Below, piece after piece: positions 39,376 through 48,114 of a stretch of DNA of 64,000 bases. Position 1 is the stretch's first letter, and every line of letters begins with the position of its first letter. The notes below the pieces were generated by a model that did not search any database, was not told the DNA's origin, and saw nothing but the letters and a program-made list of their open reading frames with translations. The translations under genes and the position numbers were made by a program. Source of the stretch: Denitratimonas tolerans (GTDB lineage Bacteria; Pseudomonadota; Gammaproteobacteria; Xanthomonadales; Xanthomonadaceae); NCBI RefSeq assembly GCF_037203605.1, contig NZ_JBBDHC010000006.1:1-64000 (forward strand), read 5' to 3'.

Positions 39376-40314
39376 TCACGAACCGGCCGGCGCGAACGGG
39401 TGCCGCTCGCGCCAGTGCCGGGCGATGTCCACGCGCCGGCACACCCACACCCGCTCGTGCCGTACGACGTGGTCGAGGAAGCGCTGCAGCGCGACGAAGC
39501 GCCCCGGCCGGCCGAGCAGGCGCGCGTGCATGCCGACCGACATCATGCGCGGGGTTTCCGCGCCTTCCGCATACAGCACGTCGAAGCTGTCGCGCAGGTA
39601 GTCGAAGAACTGGGTCGCGGTGTTGAAGCCCTGCGGCGTGGCGAAGCGCATGTCGTTGGCGTCCAGGGTGTAGGGCACCACCAGATGCGGCACCCGCGCG
39701 CCGGCGCCGGTTTCCACCGCCATCCAGAACGGCAGCTCGTCGCCGTAGTAATCGGAGTCGTAGAGAAAGCCCCCGTGCTCGGCCACCAGCCGACGCGTGT
39801 TGGGGCTGTCGCGCCCGGTGTACCAGCCCAGCGGCGGCGCGCCGGTGAGCGCGGTGTGGAGTTCCACCGCGCGACGCAGGTGCTCGCGCTCCTGCTCGAT
39901 GGGCATGGCCTGGTAGTGGATCCAGCGCCAGCCGTGCGAGGCGATCTCGTGTCCGCGTTCCAGGCACGCGGCGGTCAGTTCGGGATTGCGCGCCATCGCC
40001 ATCGCCACGCCGAACACCGTCAGCGGCAGGTCGCGCCGCTCGAACTCGCGCAGGATGCGCCAGGCCCCCACGCGCGAACCGAACTCGTAGATCGACTCCA
40101 TGCTCATGTGCCGCGCCGGATACGCCGCCGCGCCGACGATTTCGGACAGGAACTGCTCGCTGCCGGCGTCGCCGTGCAGCACGCAGCTCTCCCCGCCCTC
40201 CTCCAGATTCAGCACGAACTGCACCGCGATGCGCGCCGCGCCCGGCCAATCGGCGAACGGCGGGTGCCGGCCGTAGCCGGCGAGGTCGCGGGGATAGTCG
40301 GGAGGCATCGGCAT
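39376..40314 (-). CDS. puuE: Allantoinase PuuE (polysaccharide-deacetylase fold)
   Basis: 312 residues of the NodB-like polysaccharide deacetylase fold in its urate-pathway variant. Diagnostic parts: PRDLAGYGRHPPFADWPGAARIAVQFVLN at the N-terminus, YEFGSRVGAWRILREFERR, RGHEIASHGWRWIHYQ and GWYTGRDSPNTRRLV. Family members act as metal-independent allantoinases that open S-allantoin to allantoate. It is first of puuE-uraD-alc-allA. Uricase and HIU hydrolase are not in the window. Confidence 0.92.
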   Translation of the reverse strand: MPMPPDYPRDLAGYGRHPPFADWPGAARIAVQFVLNLEEGGESCVLHGDAGSEQFLSEIVGAAAYPARHMSMESIYEFGSRVGAWRILREFERRDLPLTVFGVAMAMARNPELTAACLERGHEIASHGWRWIHYQAMPIEQEREHLRRAVELHTALTGAPPLGWYTGRDSPNTRRLVAEHGGFLYDSDYYGDELPFWMAVETGAGARVPHLVVPYTLDANDMRFATPQGFNTATQFFDYLRDSFDVLYAEGAETPRMMSVGMHARLLGRPGRFVALQRFLDHVVRHERVWVCRRVDIARHWRERHPFAPAGS

Positions 40315-40410
40315 GGCGTCGCTTCAGGCGTGGGGAAACAGCGCCAAGCCTAGCGCAGCATCGGCCGCGCAGGGCCGACCTGCGCCACATCCATCGCCCG
40401 GCGCATCGCA

Positions 40411-40432
40411 GGGCGGGGCTACGCCCCCGACG
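40411..40432. repeat. REP-like palindrome between puuE and uspA
   Basis: GGCGGGGCTACGCCCCCGAC forms a short stem (CGGGG/CCCCG) and belongs to the same family as the units at 44367 and 51111. It may sit at the 3' end of the uspA transcript. Confidence 0.55.
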
Positions 40433-40459
40433 GGCCGATTCCTTGCGCCAACCGCCGGC

Positions 40460-40900
40460 TCAGCGCACCACCAGCACCGGGATCCTGCTGTGCGTGATGA
40501 CCGCGTTGGCCTGGCTGCCGATCAGGAGCCGCCCGAGGCCGCGGCGTCCGTGCGTGGCCATCACCACCAGATCGCAGCCGTGCCCGGCCGAGGTTTCGAG
40601 GATGGCCTCGGCGGGATAGCGATCGGGAACGTGCAGGCCGTGATGGGTCACACCCAGCTCGCTGGCGCGCTTCGCCGCTTCGTCCAGGATGCGCTCGGCT
40701 TCCGTCGCCATGCGCTTGCGGTATTCCTCGGCCATTTCCGAGGATGCGGTCCAGGTGCTGACCGGCTGCCAGGGATCGGTCACGGTCACCAGCAGCGCTT
40801 CGGCACCGAGTGCCGCCGCGAGCTTGAGTCCGTGTTCGACGCCCTTGCCGGAAAGCTCGGAGCCGTCGGTGGCAATCAGGATCTTGCGGTACATGGACAT
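40460..40900 (-). CDS. Universal stress protein (UspA family, ATP-binding type)
   Basis: 146 residues with one Usp domain. The N-terminus YRKILIATDGSELSGKGVEHG and the C-terminal HGRRGLGRLLIGSQANAVI give the G-2x-G-9x-G-S pattern of ATP-binding members. It is a cytosolic stress or growth-arrest protein of unknown exact role. It is last gene of the porin-DUF485-actP-uspA unit, 27 bp after actP, so it may respond to the acetate/short-acid state. Confidence 0.9.
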   Translation of the reverse strand: MSMYRKILIATDGSELSGKGVEHGLKLAAALGAEALLVTVTDPWQPVSTWTASSEMAEEYRKRMATEAERILDEAAKRASELGVTHHGLHVPDRYPAEAILETSAGHGCDLVVMATHGRRGLGRLLIGSQANAVITHSRIPVLVVR

Positions 40901-40927
40901 TCTCCAATGGCAGGATGCGTGCGCGAA

Positions 40928-42595
40928 TCAATGGTCGGAGGCGGCGGAAATGCCGATGCCGGTCTGGCTGCGCACCTCCAGCGCGTCGAAGGCATCCTTC
41001 TCGCGCTGCGCCGCCGCGCTTCGGTCGGTGACCGAGAAGAACCAGATCGCGATGAAGGCCAGCGGCACCGAGATGATCGCCGGATTCGGGAACGGCGTGA
41101 TCGGCGCCGCGAAGTGGAACACATCCACCCACACCGTGCTGCTCAGCACCACCCAGGCGGTCGCCGCCAGGAGGCCGGTGGCACCGCCGATCACGGCACC
41201 GCGGGTAGTGCAGCCGCGCCAGCTCACCGACAGCAGCAGCACCGGAAAGTTGGCGCTGGCGGCCACGGCAAACGCCAGGCCCACCATGAAAGCGACGTTC
41301 TGGTGCTCGAACACGATGCCCAGCAGGATCGCGAGGATGCCCAGCCCCACCGTGGCCACGCGCGAAATCACCAGCTGCTGCTTTTCCGAATCGCGACCAC
41401 GCGCGATCACGTTGGCATAGAGGTCGTGCGCGATGGCGTGCGCGCCGGCCAGCGCCAGCCCCGCGACCACCGCCACGATGGTGGCGAACGCCACCGCCGC
41501 CATGAAGCCCAGCAGCAGGCTGCCACCGACCGCATTGGCGAGGTGCACGGCCACCATGTTCTGACCGCCGATCAGGTCCTTGATGATGTTGAAGCTGCCG
41601 TCTGCGCCGACGTTGAAGAACTCCGGATGACGCACCAGCAGCGCCACCGCGCCGAAGCCGATGACAAAGACCAGCAGGTAGAAGTAGCCGATGAAAACGC
41701 TGGCCCAGACCACCGACTTGCGCGCCTCGTTGGCGTTGGGAACGGTGAAGAAGCGCATCAGGATGTGCGGCAATCCGGCGGTTCCCAGCGCCAGGCCCAG
41801 CGCCAGCGAGAGCGCGTTGATCGGGTTGGCGCTGATCGCCTGGGTCGAGGCCAGGATCGTCTCGCCGGCAGGATGCACCTTCACCGCCTCGGCCAGGATC
41901 GCGTCGGGATTGAACCTGAACATGTAGAGCACCAGCAGCACCATGATCGTGGCACCGATCATCATCAGCACCGCCTTGATGATCTGCACCCACGTCGTCG
42001 CGGTCATGCCGCCGAAGCCCACGTAGATCATCATCATCGCGCCCACCAGCACGACCGCGATCTTGTAGTCGATGCCGAACAGCAGCACGATCAGCTTGCC
42101 CGCGCCCACCACCTGCGCGATGAGGTAGAGCGCGATCACCAGCAGCGAAGCGCTGGCCGCCAGCACCCGCATCTTCACCTGGTCGAGGCGATAAGCGGTG
42201 ACGTCGGCGAAGTTGTAGCGCCCCAGGTTCCGCAGCCGCTCGGCGATCAGGAACATCACCACCGGCCAGCCGAACAGGAAGCCGATCGCGTAGATGATGC
42301 CGTAGTAGCCCTGCACGTAAACCATGCCGGCGATGCCCAGGAACGAGGCCGCCGAGAGGTAGTCGCCGGCGATCGCCAGTCCGTTCTGGAAGCCGCTGAT
42401 GCCGCCGCCGGCGGTATAGAAATCCGAGGCGGTGCGGGTGCGCTTGGCCGCCCATCCGGTGATCCCGAAGGTCGCCAGGATGAACACGACGAACATGACG
42501 ATGGCCGAAGTGTTCGCGGCACCGGGTGCCTGTGCCAGCGCCGGCAGCGGCAGCAGCGCCAGCAGCGCGGCGGCAAGGTAATGACGGGTCTTCAT
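40928..42595 (-). CDS. actP: Cation/acetate symporter (SSS family)
   Basis: 555 residues with an N-terminal signal-like helix and about 13 further transmembrane helices of the sodium:solute symporter family. Typical ActP parts: AKRTRTASDFYTAGGGISGFQNGLAIAGDYLSAASFLG, AEAVKVHPAGE, GTAGLPHILMRFFTVPNANEARKSV. It takes up acetate or related short acids with cations at the inner membrane. Its ATG overlaps the upstream DUF485 gene by four bases (ATGA), the standard yjcH-actP coupling. Confidence 0.95.
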   Translation of the reverse strand: MKTRHYLAAALLALLPLPALAQAPGAANTSAIVMFVVFILATFGITGWAAKRTRTASDFYTAGGGISGFQNGLAIAGDYLSAASFLGIAGMVYVQGYYGIIYAIGFLFGWPVVMFLIAERLRNLGRYNFADVTAYRLDQVKMRVLAASASLLVIALYLIAQVVGAGKLIVLLFGIDYKIAVVLVGAMMMIYVGFGGMTATTWVQIIKAVLMMIGATIMVLLVLYMFRFNPDAILAEAVKVHPAGETILASTQAISANPINALSLALGLALGTAGLPHILMRFFTVPNANEARKSVVWASVFIGYFYLLVFVIGFGAVALLVRHPEFFNVGADGSFNIIKDLIGGQNMVAVHLANAVGGSLLLGFMAAVAFATIVAVVAGLALAGAHAIAHDLYANVIARGRDSEKQQLVISRVATVGLGILAILLGIVFEHQNVAFMVGLAFAVAASANFPVLLLSVSWRGCTTRGAVIGGATGLLAATAWVVLSSTVWVDVFHFAAPITPFPNPAIISVPLAFIAIWFFSVTDRSAAAQREKDAFDALEVRSQTGIGISAASDH

Positions 42596-42900
42596 TGCAC
42601 GTCCCTCAGGATGGCGGCAAGGATCGGATCGTGCTTCCTGCCCGAGATGTAGACGTAGGCACCGATCATCAGCACCGCGCTGAACTCGATCAGCACCGCC
42701 ACGACCAGCCCGAGCGTCATCGTCGCGCCCTCCCACATCGGCCGGCCGAGCGCGCCGGACCAGAACGCCAGGGTGATGATGAAACCGAAATACACCACCG
42801 CCATCAGGATGAAGAATGCGAGCCGCGTCCTGGCGCGGCGCGCGACCAGTTCGCGATAGCGTGGATGCGCCAGCACCCGCTGCACGATGTCTTGAGTCAT
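42592..42900 (-). CDS. DUF485 inner membrane protein (YjcH-like)
   Basis: 102 residues with two transmembrane helices and the DUF485 pattern HPRYRELVARRARTRLAFF, WSGALGRPMWEG and a GAYVYISGRKHDPI end. It is the partner protein nearly always encoded before ActP; its function is unproven, presumably assembly or regulation of the symporter. It starts 13 bp after the porin gene and overlaps actP by four bases. Confidence 0.93.
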   Translation of the reverse strand: MTQDIVQRVLAHPRYRELVARRARTRLAFFILMAVVYFGFIITLAFWSGALGRPMWEGATMTLGLVVAVLIEFSAVLMIGAYVYISGRKHDPILAAILRDVQ

Positions 42901-42913
42901 GGTCCCTCTCCTC

Positions 42914-44245
42914 TCAGAAGCTGTATTTGGTGGTGAACTGCAGGCGCGTCAGGTCGCCGTCCGCACCGCCCTCCACCTCGCGCTTGCCGAACATCAGCTC
43001 GGCACCGACATCCACCTTGGGCAGCGGCGAATAGAACAGGTTGGCGCGCAGGCTCTGCACTGTTTTTGTGGCGCCGGCACCGGTCAGCGCGGTGTCGTTG
43101 TCGTAATCGCTGCGCGCGTAGACGAGGTTGCTGCGCAGCTTCGGGCTGAAGGCGTGGCGCCAGCCGACGTAGCCGGCGCGCGCGCCGATCAGGTCGAGAT
43201 GACCGTCCGCGTCCAGCGCCGCATCGCCGGTGATCGCAAGGCCGATGTAGCGGCTGATGCCATCGCCCACGGTGAGCTGGTAGCGCAGGTCGTCGCTGGC
43301 GCCCAGCACCCACTTGCCGCCCAGGGTGATGCCCGCTCCCAGCTCGCTGTCGCTGGCGCCACCGCGGTCCACGCGCAGCTGGCGCGCGATGGCACCGATC
43401 CCGAACGTGCCCCAGTCGCCCTTCCAGCCGTAGCGCAGGGTGAGATCGGGCATCGCGCCGCGGTCGGAGGACGCCGCGCCGGCCAGCACCGTCTCGGGAT
43501 TCTCCAGCGCCGCGCTGAAGCCGCCGGCGGTGTAGCGCAGCTGCGCCTGGCGCACGAACACGATGGCGTCGGTCGGGCCGATGAAGTCCACCGTTTCCGG
43601 CATCGCAGTCAGATCCATCAGGTTCGACCAGGTTTGCCCGGCGAGCCAGCCGTTCCAGGTCATGTAGGCATGGCGCAGGGTGGTGCCGTAGGTGTTGGTA
43701 GCGCTCTGGTTGCCCAGCGCGTTGCCGAAGAAGTCCACCTCGAAGAAGGCACCGAATTTGTTGCCGGCTTCGGTCACGCTGTCGATGCCGAGGTTGACCC
43801 GCGAGAACTTGGCGTGGGCGTCGTACTCGGTGCCCGACGAGGTTCCGCCCACCGGGATCTGGCTCGGCAGGTACAGCGCGCGCCCCACCGCGCCATCGGC
43901 CAGCTGCCCGTCGCCGGTGCGCGTGACCATGAAGTCGGCCTTGACGTAGCCGCCCAGCCGGATCGTGGTGCCCGGCGCGGCGGCAGGCGTCAGCGAGGTC
44001 GACTGGATCACGGGCTTGCCGACCGGCGGTGCCGGCGGCTGCACCTGGACCGCCTTCACCTCCTCGATCTGCGCGCCTTGCGATTGCTGCTGGCTCATCA
44101 GCGCCTGCACCAGGCGCTCGAGTTCGGCGACTCGCGCCTCCAGCGCCAGCTCACGCTCGCCTTGCGCCAGCGCAGGCCCGGCCAGCCCCACCGCCAGCAG
44201 CGCCGTGAACAGGACCGCCCTTGCGATCTTCGTTGCGCCTTTCAT
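42914..44245 (-). CDS. DcaP-like trimeric outer membrane porin
   Basis: 443 residues: signal peptide (1-27), a short N-terminal coiled coil with LEARVAELERLVQALMSQQQ, a proline-rich linker, then a beta-barrel ending in FTTKYSF. The layout of coiled coil plus barrel with TTIRLGGYVKADFM and RHAYMTWNGWLAGQTWS fits the DcaP porin family, which passes dicarboxylates and other acids through the outer membrane. A GGGAGGAAC site precedes the ATG. It is first gene of an operon with DUF485-actP-uspA, so it probably feeds organic acids to ActP. Confidence 0.9.
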   Translation of the reverse strand: MKGATKIARAVLFTALLAVGLAGPALAQGERELALEARVAELERLVQALMSQQQSQGAQIEEVKAVQVQPPAPPVGKPVIQSTSLTPAAAPGTTIRLGGYVKADFMVTRTGDGQLADGAVGRALYLPSQIPVGGTSSGTEYDAHAKFSRVNLGIDSVTEAGNKFGAFFEVDFFGNALGNQSATNTYGTTLRHAYMTWNGWLAGQTWSNLMDLTAMPETVDFIGPTDAIVFVRQAQLRYTAGGFSAALENPETVLAGAASSDRGAMPDLTLRYGWKGDWGTFGIGAIARQLRVDRGGASDSELGAGITLGGKWVLGASDDLRYQLTVGDGISRYIGLAITGDAALDADGHLDLIGARAGYVGWRHAFSPKLRSNLVYARSDYDNDTALTGAGATKTVQSLRANLFYSPLPKVDVGAELMFGKREVEGGADGDLTRLQFTTKYSF

Positions 44246-44317
44246 TCGCAGTTCCTCCCTCCAGAGATACCGTGGAGCCGAGTCTGCGACGCAATTCGGG
44301 AAAGCCGCCATTCGCCT

Positions 44318-44337
44318 TTGGTCGTGGCTTCGACCAA
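44318..44337 (-). promoter_or_regulatory. Inverted repeat upstream of the porin-actP operon, candidate operator
   Basis: TTGGTCG and CGACCAA are separated by six bases, a 20-bp near-palindrome about 80 bp upstream of the porin ATG. It is placed where an activator site would lie. The cognate regulator is unknown; LuxR-type response regulators control acetate genes in pseudomonads. Confidence 0.45.
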
Positions 44338-44366
44338 GGTCTATTGCTCCGGCGCGCAGCCGTTGC

Positions 44367-44386
44367 GTCGGGGACGTAGCCCCGAC
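44367..44386 (-). terminator. REP-like hairpin at the trmD 3' end
   Basis: GTCGGGG and CCCCGAC with a six-base loop directly abut the trmD stop codon. There is no T-run, so it may be a REP unit that stabilises or ends the rpsP-rimM-trmD transcript. The same unit recurs at 40411 and 51111. Confidence 0.5.
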
Positions 44387-45142
44387 CTACGAGTCGCTGC
44401 GCGCAAGCCAGGTCCGGCGGAAGTCGTCGAGCAGGGCGCGGTCGGCGCGCGAGAGCGTCATGCGCGCGAGCAGGTCCGGGCGGCGCAGCCAGGTGCGGCC
44501 CAGCGCCTCGCGGCGGCGCCAGCGCGCGATCGCGGCGTGGTCGCCGGAAAGCAGGACCGCCGGCACGGCATCACCCTGCGCATCGACTTCGGGGCGGGTG
44601 TAGTGCGGGCAGTCGAGCAGGCCGTCCTCGAAGGAATCGTGCGCGGCGCTGTCGGCGTCGTTGAGCGCGCCGGGCTGGAGCCGGCCCACCGCGTCGATGA
44701 TCACCGCCGCGCCGAGTTCGCCGCCGGAAAGCACGTAGTCGCCGATGGAGATTTCCTCGTCGATCTCACGCGCGATCAGGCGTTCGTCGATGCCCTCGTA
44801 ACGCCCGCAGACCAGCGCCAGACGCGGCAGCAGCGCCAGTTCGCGCACGCGGCGCTGGGTCAGGCGCGCGCCCTGCGGGGTGAGGTAGATGACGCGCGCA
44901 GGCTCGGGCACGGCAGTGCGGATCGCGGCCAGGCAGTCGGTCAGCGGCCGGGTGGACATCACCATGCCCGGGCCGCCGCCGAAGGTGCGCTCGTCGACGC
45001 GGCGGTAGTTGTCGTGGGTGAAGTCGCGCGGATTCCAGGCGGCCACCTCGATCAGCCCGCGCTGCTGCGCGCGCCCGACCACGCCGACCGCGGCGGCAGC
45101 GTGGATGAACTCGGGAAACAGGGTGAGGACGTCGATGCGCAC
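44387..45142 (-). CDS. trmD: tRNA (guanine-37-N1) methyltransferase
   Basis: 251 residues of the SPOUT-fold enzyme that methylates G37 of tRNAs and so prevents frameshifting. Signatures: MRIDVLTLFPEF, RTFGGGPGMVM, LVCGRYEGIDERL, the trefoil-knot loop EISIGDYVLSGGELGA, and the C-terminal REALGRTWLRRPDLL. Length matches the family. It follows rimM in the usual rpsP-rimM-trmD order, but rplS, which normally comes next, is absent. Confidence 0.97.
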   Translation of the reverse strand: MRIDVLTLFPEFIHAAAAVGVVGRAQQRGLIEVAAWNPRDFTHDNYRRVDERTFGGGPGMVMSTRPLTDCLAAIRTAVPEPARVIYLTPQGARLTQRRVRELALLPRLALVCGRYEGIDERLIAREIDEEISIGDYVLSGGELGAAVIIDAVGRLQPGALNDADSAAHDSFEDGLLDCPHYTRPEVDAQGDAVPAVLLSGDHAAIARWRRREALGRTWLRRPDLLARMTLSRADRALLDDFRRTWLARSDS

Positions 45143-45220
45143 GGGCGTTACCGGCAGGGGCTCGGGGGCATGATCGGTGCAGCGCGACCGATGCGCCAGC
45201 GCCGGGAGCCGCGCAGATGC

Positions 45221-45727
45221 CTAGAACTCCGGATCCCAGTCGATCCGGATCAGGCCGGCCGCAAGGTCCACGTCCTTGATCACGTCGCCGCGCAGGAACG
45301 GGACCAGACGCTCGCGTTCGCCGATGACGGACATCACGTCGTTGCCGCCGGTCGAGAACAGGTGCGAGACGCGGCCAAAATCGAAGCCGTCCACGCCGAC
45401 CACGCGCAGGCCTTCCAGATCGACCCAGTAGTATTCGCCCGCCGCGGGCGGCGGCAGCACGGCGCGCGGCACGAAGATCTCGGCACCGATGAGGGCCTGG
45501 GCATGGTCACGGGTTTCCAGTGCCGGCCAGTGGGCCACCAGCCCCTTGCCCTGCTCGCGCCCTTCGACCGCATCCACGTACGAGGAAACGCCCCGCTGGA
45601 CGAGGGTCCACGGGGCGTAACGGAAGATGTTGCGGCGGGGATCTGTATCGGATTCGAGCTTGATCCAGCCCGAGACGCCGTGAACCCCCACGATCCTGCC
45701 AACCCGGATAAGGCGTTCGCCGCTCAT
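45221..45727 (-). CDS. rimM: Ribosome maturation factor RimM
   Basis: 168 residues: an N-terminal RimM domain (RLIRVGRIVGVHGVSGWIKLES) and a C-terminal PRC barrel (YYWVDLEGLRVVG..GRVSHLFSTGGNDVM, LVPFLRGDVIKDVDLAAG). It helps assemble the 30S head and binds S19. It lies between rpsP (22 bp) and trmD (78 bp) on the same transcript. Confidence 0.96.
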   Translation of the reverse strand: MSGERLIRVGRIVGVHGVSGWIKLESDTDPRRNIFRYAPWTLVQRGVSSYVDAVEGREQGKGLVAHWPALETRDHAQALIGAEIFVPRAVLPPPAAGEYYWVDLEGLRVVGVDGFDFGRVSHLFSTGGNDVMSVIGERERLVPFLRGDVIKDVDLAAGLIRIDWDPEF

Positions 45728-45749
45728 GCCGGCAGCGACCGGTGCTGGA

Positions 45750-46010
45750 TCAGGCGGCCTGGGCCGCGGCCTTGACGGCGTCGCGATAGAGCTGGTCGAC
45801 CTTCTCGGTCATCTGCGCACCGACGCCGACCCAGTGCTGGATGCGGTCGGTATCGATCTGAACGCGCTGCTCGTTGCCCTGCGCCACCGGGTTGTAGAAG
45901 CCGACGCGCTCGATCGCGCGGCCATCGCGCTTGTTGCGCTGGTCGGTGACGACGATGTGGTAGAAGGGGCGCTTCTTGGCGCCACCGCGGGTGAGGCGGA
46001 TCTTGACCAT
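45750..46010 (-). CDS. rpsP: 30S ribosomal protein S16
   Basis: 86 residues. MVKIRLTRGGAKKRPFYHIV opens the protein and is diagnostic, followed by RDGRAIERVGFYNP and the S16 C-terminal helix. It is first gene of the rpsP-rimM-trmD operon. A TACACT hexamer 49 bp upstream of the start is a candidate -10. Confidence 0.98.
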   Translation of the reverse strand: MVKIRLTRGGAKKRPFYHIVVTDQRNKRDGRAIERVGFYNPVAQGNEQRVQIDTDRIQHWVGVGAQMTEKVDQLYRDAVKAAAQAA

Positions 46011-46058
46011 GGTGTTCTCGGCGTTGCCAGCGGGCCGGGATGGCCCGATGAGCCGCGC

Positions 46059-46064
46059 AGTGTA
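46059..46064 (-). promoter_or_regulatory. Candidate -10 of the rpsP operon
   Basis: TACACT on the minus strand, about 49 bp before the rpsP ATG. A leader of about 40 nt would result. The region 17 bp further upstream shows only a poor -35. Confidence 0.4.
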
Positions 46065-46128
46065 CCACGTTTCGGACGCATCGCCAGACCAGCCCCGGGC
46101 CGGTCCTCATCCGCCGGAGCCGCACCGG

Positions 46129-47487
46129 TCATGCCGGCCCGTCCGCGGTGAAACGGTCCCGGCCGTCCTGCTTGCTGCGGTACAGCGCCGCGTCGGCGCG
46201 CTGCAGCAGGCTGTCCGGGGTGTCGCCTGGCTGCCTGACGGCCGCGCCGATGCTGATGGTCACCGGTCGCCGCGGCCAGGCATTGGCGCGAAATGCCTCC
46301 AGCACGCGCTGGCCCACGCGCCGCGCGGCGGCGGCATCGGCGCCCGGGAGCAGGATCACGAACTCCTCGCCGCCATAGCGCGCCACCAGGTCGCCCGGAC
46401 GCACCGCGGCGCGCAGCAGGCCGGCGGTTTCGCGCAGCACCTCATCCCCGGCCTGATGGCCGAAGCTGTCGTTGAAGCTCTTGAAATTGTCGAGATCGAG
46501 CATCAGCACGGCGAGCTGCGCATCCTCGCCATCACGCCAGATCCGGCCGAGCGCGCCATCCAGCGCGCGCCGGTTGGCGAGGCGGGTGAGCCCGTCGGTA
46601 TCGGCCTCGGTACGCGCCGCCGCGCCGGTCCGGCGCAGGCGCTCGCTGCGATCGAGCAGGAAGGCCACCCACACGATCATGCTGGTGATGACGCCGCCGG
46701 TCAGCGCCGCCGTGAGCGCGTACAGCAGGGATTGCGACAGCCCCAGGCGCGACTGCCCCATGGCCAGGGAAAACGTGATGAGGACCGGCAGCAGCAGGGC
46801 CGGCAGGATCAGCCGCCGAGCGAACGCGCCGCCCAGGCTGTCGGCCACCGCAATCCGGGTCAGGCCGGTGGTGGGAACGGCCGACATCCAGCCCAGGCAG
46901 AGCAACAGCAGCAGCAGGGCCGTCACCACCGGCAGCCGGCGCAAGAGGTTGGCCTCTTCCCCGGCCAGCACCAGCCCCCACGACGCCCAGGAGGCCAGCG
47001 CGATGCCGATCACGATCACGACCAGGGCCTCGCGCAGCCAGATCGCGCGGCCCATGATCGCCGCAGCGCCGACCAGCCCCAGCAGCATGAACGCCAGCGC
47101 CGCCAGTTCGTTCATGCGGCGCGACGCATCCATTCCAAGCCAGCGCGCATCGGGCGCGTATTCCGTGGCCTGCAGCACGTGGCCCACGACTTCGATGCCA
47201 GCCAGCGCCGCGACCGCGAGCGACAGACCGACGCTCAGCTTCGGCGCAACGCGGCACAGCAGCAGGGCGCAGCCGGCCAGGAGAAAGGCCAGCGCGCTGT
47301 TGAGCCGGGGCGTGGCATCCGTCCATGGCAAGGCTTCGCGCGCGTCCGTCCCCAGCACTGCGGTCGCCAGGAAGATGGCCAGGGCGCAGGCCACCAGCAG
47401 CGCGCCAACCACGCGGGAAAACGCGACAAAACCCCGCACCACGCGCGGATTGAAACAAATGCCCTCGTCTGCGCCGGCGATGCGCAT
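46129..47487 (-). CDS. Membrane diguanylate cyclase (GGDEF)
   Basis: 452 residues. About eight hydrophobic helices (residues 20-280) form a membrane sensor region of no recognised family. A GGDEF domain follows (about 295-445) with DTDGLTRLANRRALD, DLDNFKSFNDSFGHQAGD and the active-site variant GGEEF. RPGD five residues before it fits the inhibitory I-site RxxD, so the enzyme should make cyclic di-GMP and be feedback-inhibited by it. The ATG at 47487 lies two bases after the AhpD-like gene, so the two form one transcript. Confidence 0.93.
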   Translation of the reverse strand: MRIAGADEGICFNPRVVRGFVAFSRVVGALLVACALAIFLATAVLGTDAREALPWTDATPRLNSALAFLLAGCALLLCRVAPKLSVGLSLAVAALAGIEVVGHVLQATEYAPDARWLGMDASRRMNELAALAFMLLGLVGAAAIMGRAIWLREALVVIVIGIALASWASWGLVLAGEEANLLRRLPVVTALLLLLLCLGWMSAVPTTGLTRIAVADSLGGAFARRLILPALLLPVLITFSLAMGQSRLGLSQSLLYALTAALTGGVITSMIVWVAFLLDRSERLRRTGAAARTEADTDGLTRLANRRALDGALGRIWRDGEDAQLAVLMLDLDNFKSFNDSFGHQAGDEVLRETAGLLRAAVRPGDLVARYGGEEFVILLPGADAAAARRVGQRVLEAFRANAWPRRPVTISIGAAVRQPGDTPDSLLQRADAALYRSKQDGRDRFTADGPA

Positions 47488-47489
47488 GC

Positions 47490-47960
47490 TCAGCCGGCGT
47501 TTCGCGGTGGGCTGGCGTAGTCGCCCACCGGGGTCCGGAAGGCCACGTTGAGCCGGTTCCAGCCGTTGATCGCGATGATGGCCAGGGTCAGGTCCACCAG
47601 GGCCTTTTCGTCGAAGTGCCGGCGCGCCTCCCCGTAGACCGCATCGGGCACGTCGCGGGCAGACGCGAGCTGGGTGACGGCTTCGGTCCAGGCCAGCGCG
47701 GCGCGTTCGCGCGGGGTGTAGATCGGCGCATCGCGCCAGGCGGCAAGAAGGTACAGGCGCTGCTCGCTCTCGCCTGCGGCACGCGCATCCTTGGTGTGCA
47801 TGTCCAGACACCAGGCGCAGCCGTTGAGCTGGGAGGCGAGGGTCTTGACCAGCTCCAGCAGGGAGGCTTCCAACCCGCTGTGGTGGACCTGTTTCTCCAT
47901 CTGCAGCATGGCGCGGAAGGCGTCCGGGGATGCCGTCTGGTAATTCAGGCGCTGCGTCAC
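47490..47960 (-). CDS. AhpD-like carboxymuconolactone decarboxylase family protein
   Basis: 156 residues of the alkylhydroperoxidase D-like fold. The redox motif is NGCAWCLDMHTKDA (CxxC plus His); the rest matches the family (LYLLAAWRDAPIYTPRERAALAWTEAVT, INGWNRLNVAFRTPVG). It probably reduces peroxides or protects against them in the cytosol; the substrate is unknown. A GTG at 47960 with a strong GGAGGAG site ten bases upstream is preferred over the ATG at 47984, which lies upstream of that site. It is divergent from the TldD gene. Confidence 0.88.
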   Translation of the reverse strand: MTQRLNYQTASPDAFRAMLQMEKQVHHSGLEASLLELVKTLASQLNGCAWCLDMHTKDARAAGESEQRLYLLAAWRDAPIYTPRERAALAWTEAVTQLASARDVPDAVYGEARRHFDEKALVDLTLAIIAINGWNRLNVAFRTPVGDYASPPRNAG

Positions 47961-48114
47961 GTTTCTCTCCTCCACCCGTGCCAATCAATCATTCAATTCT
48001 CTGCCCTTCCATGTCGAAAGTCACTTGCGCCGCCGCCCAGCGCCCGTGAGCATCGGGCGGCACGCCGCACAGCGCGAGCCGCCAACTTTCCGTCCGCCTC
48101 CAAGGAGAAGCCCC

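Noticed and set aside
44246..44345. A sigma-54-like promoter (TGGCGG ... TTGC) before the porin gene
   Set aside because: The distance between the GG and GC elements is 14-17 instead of 12 bases.
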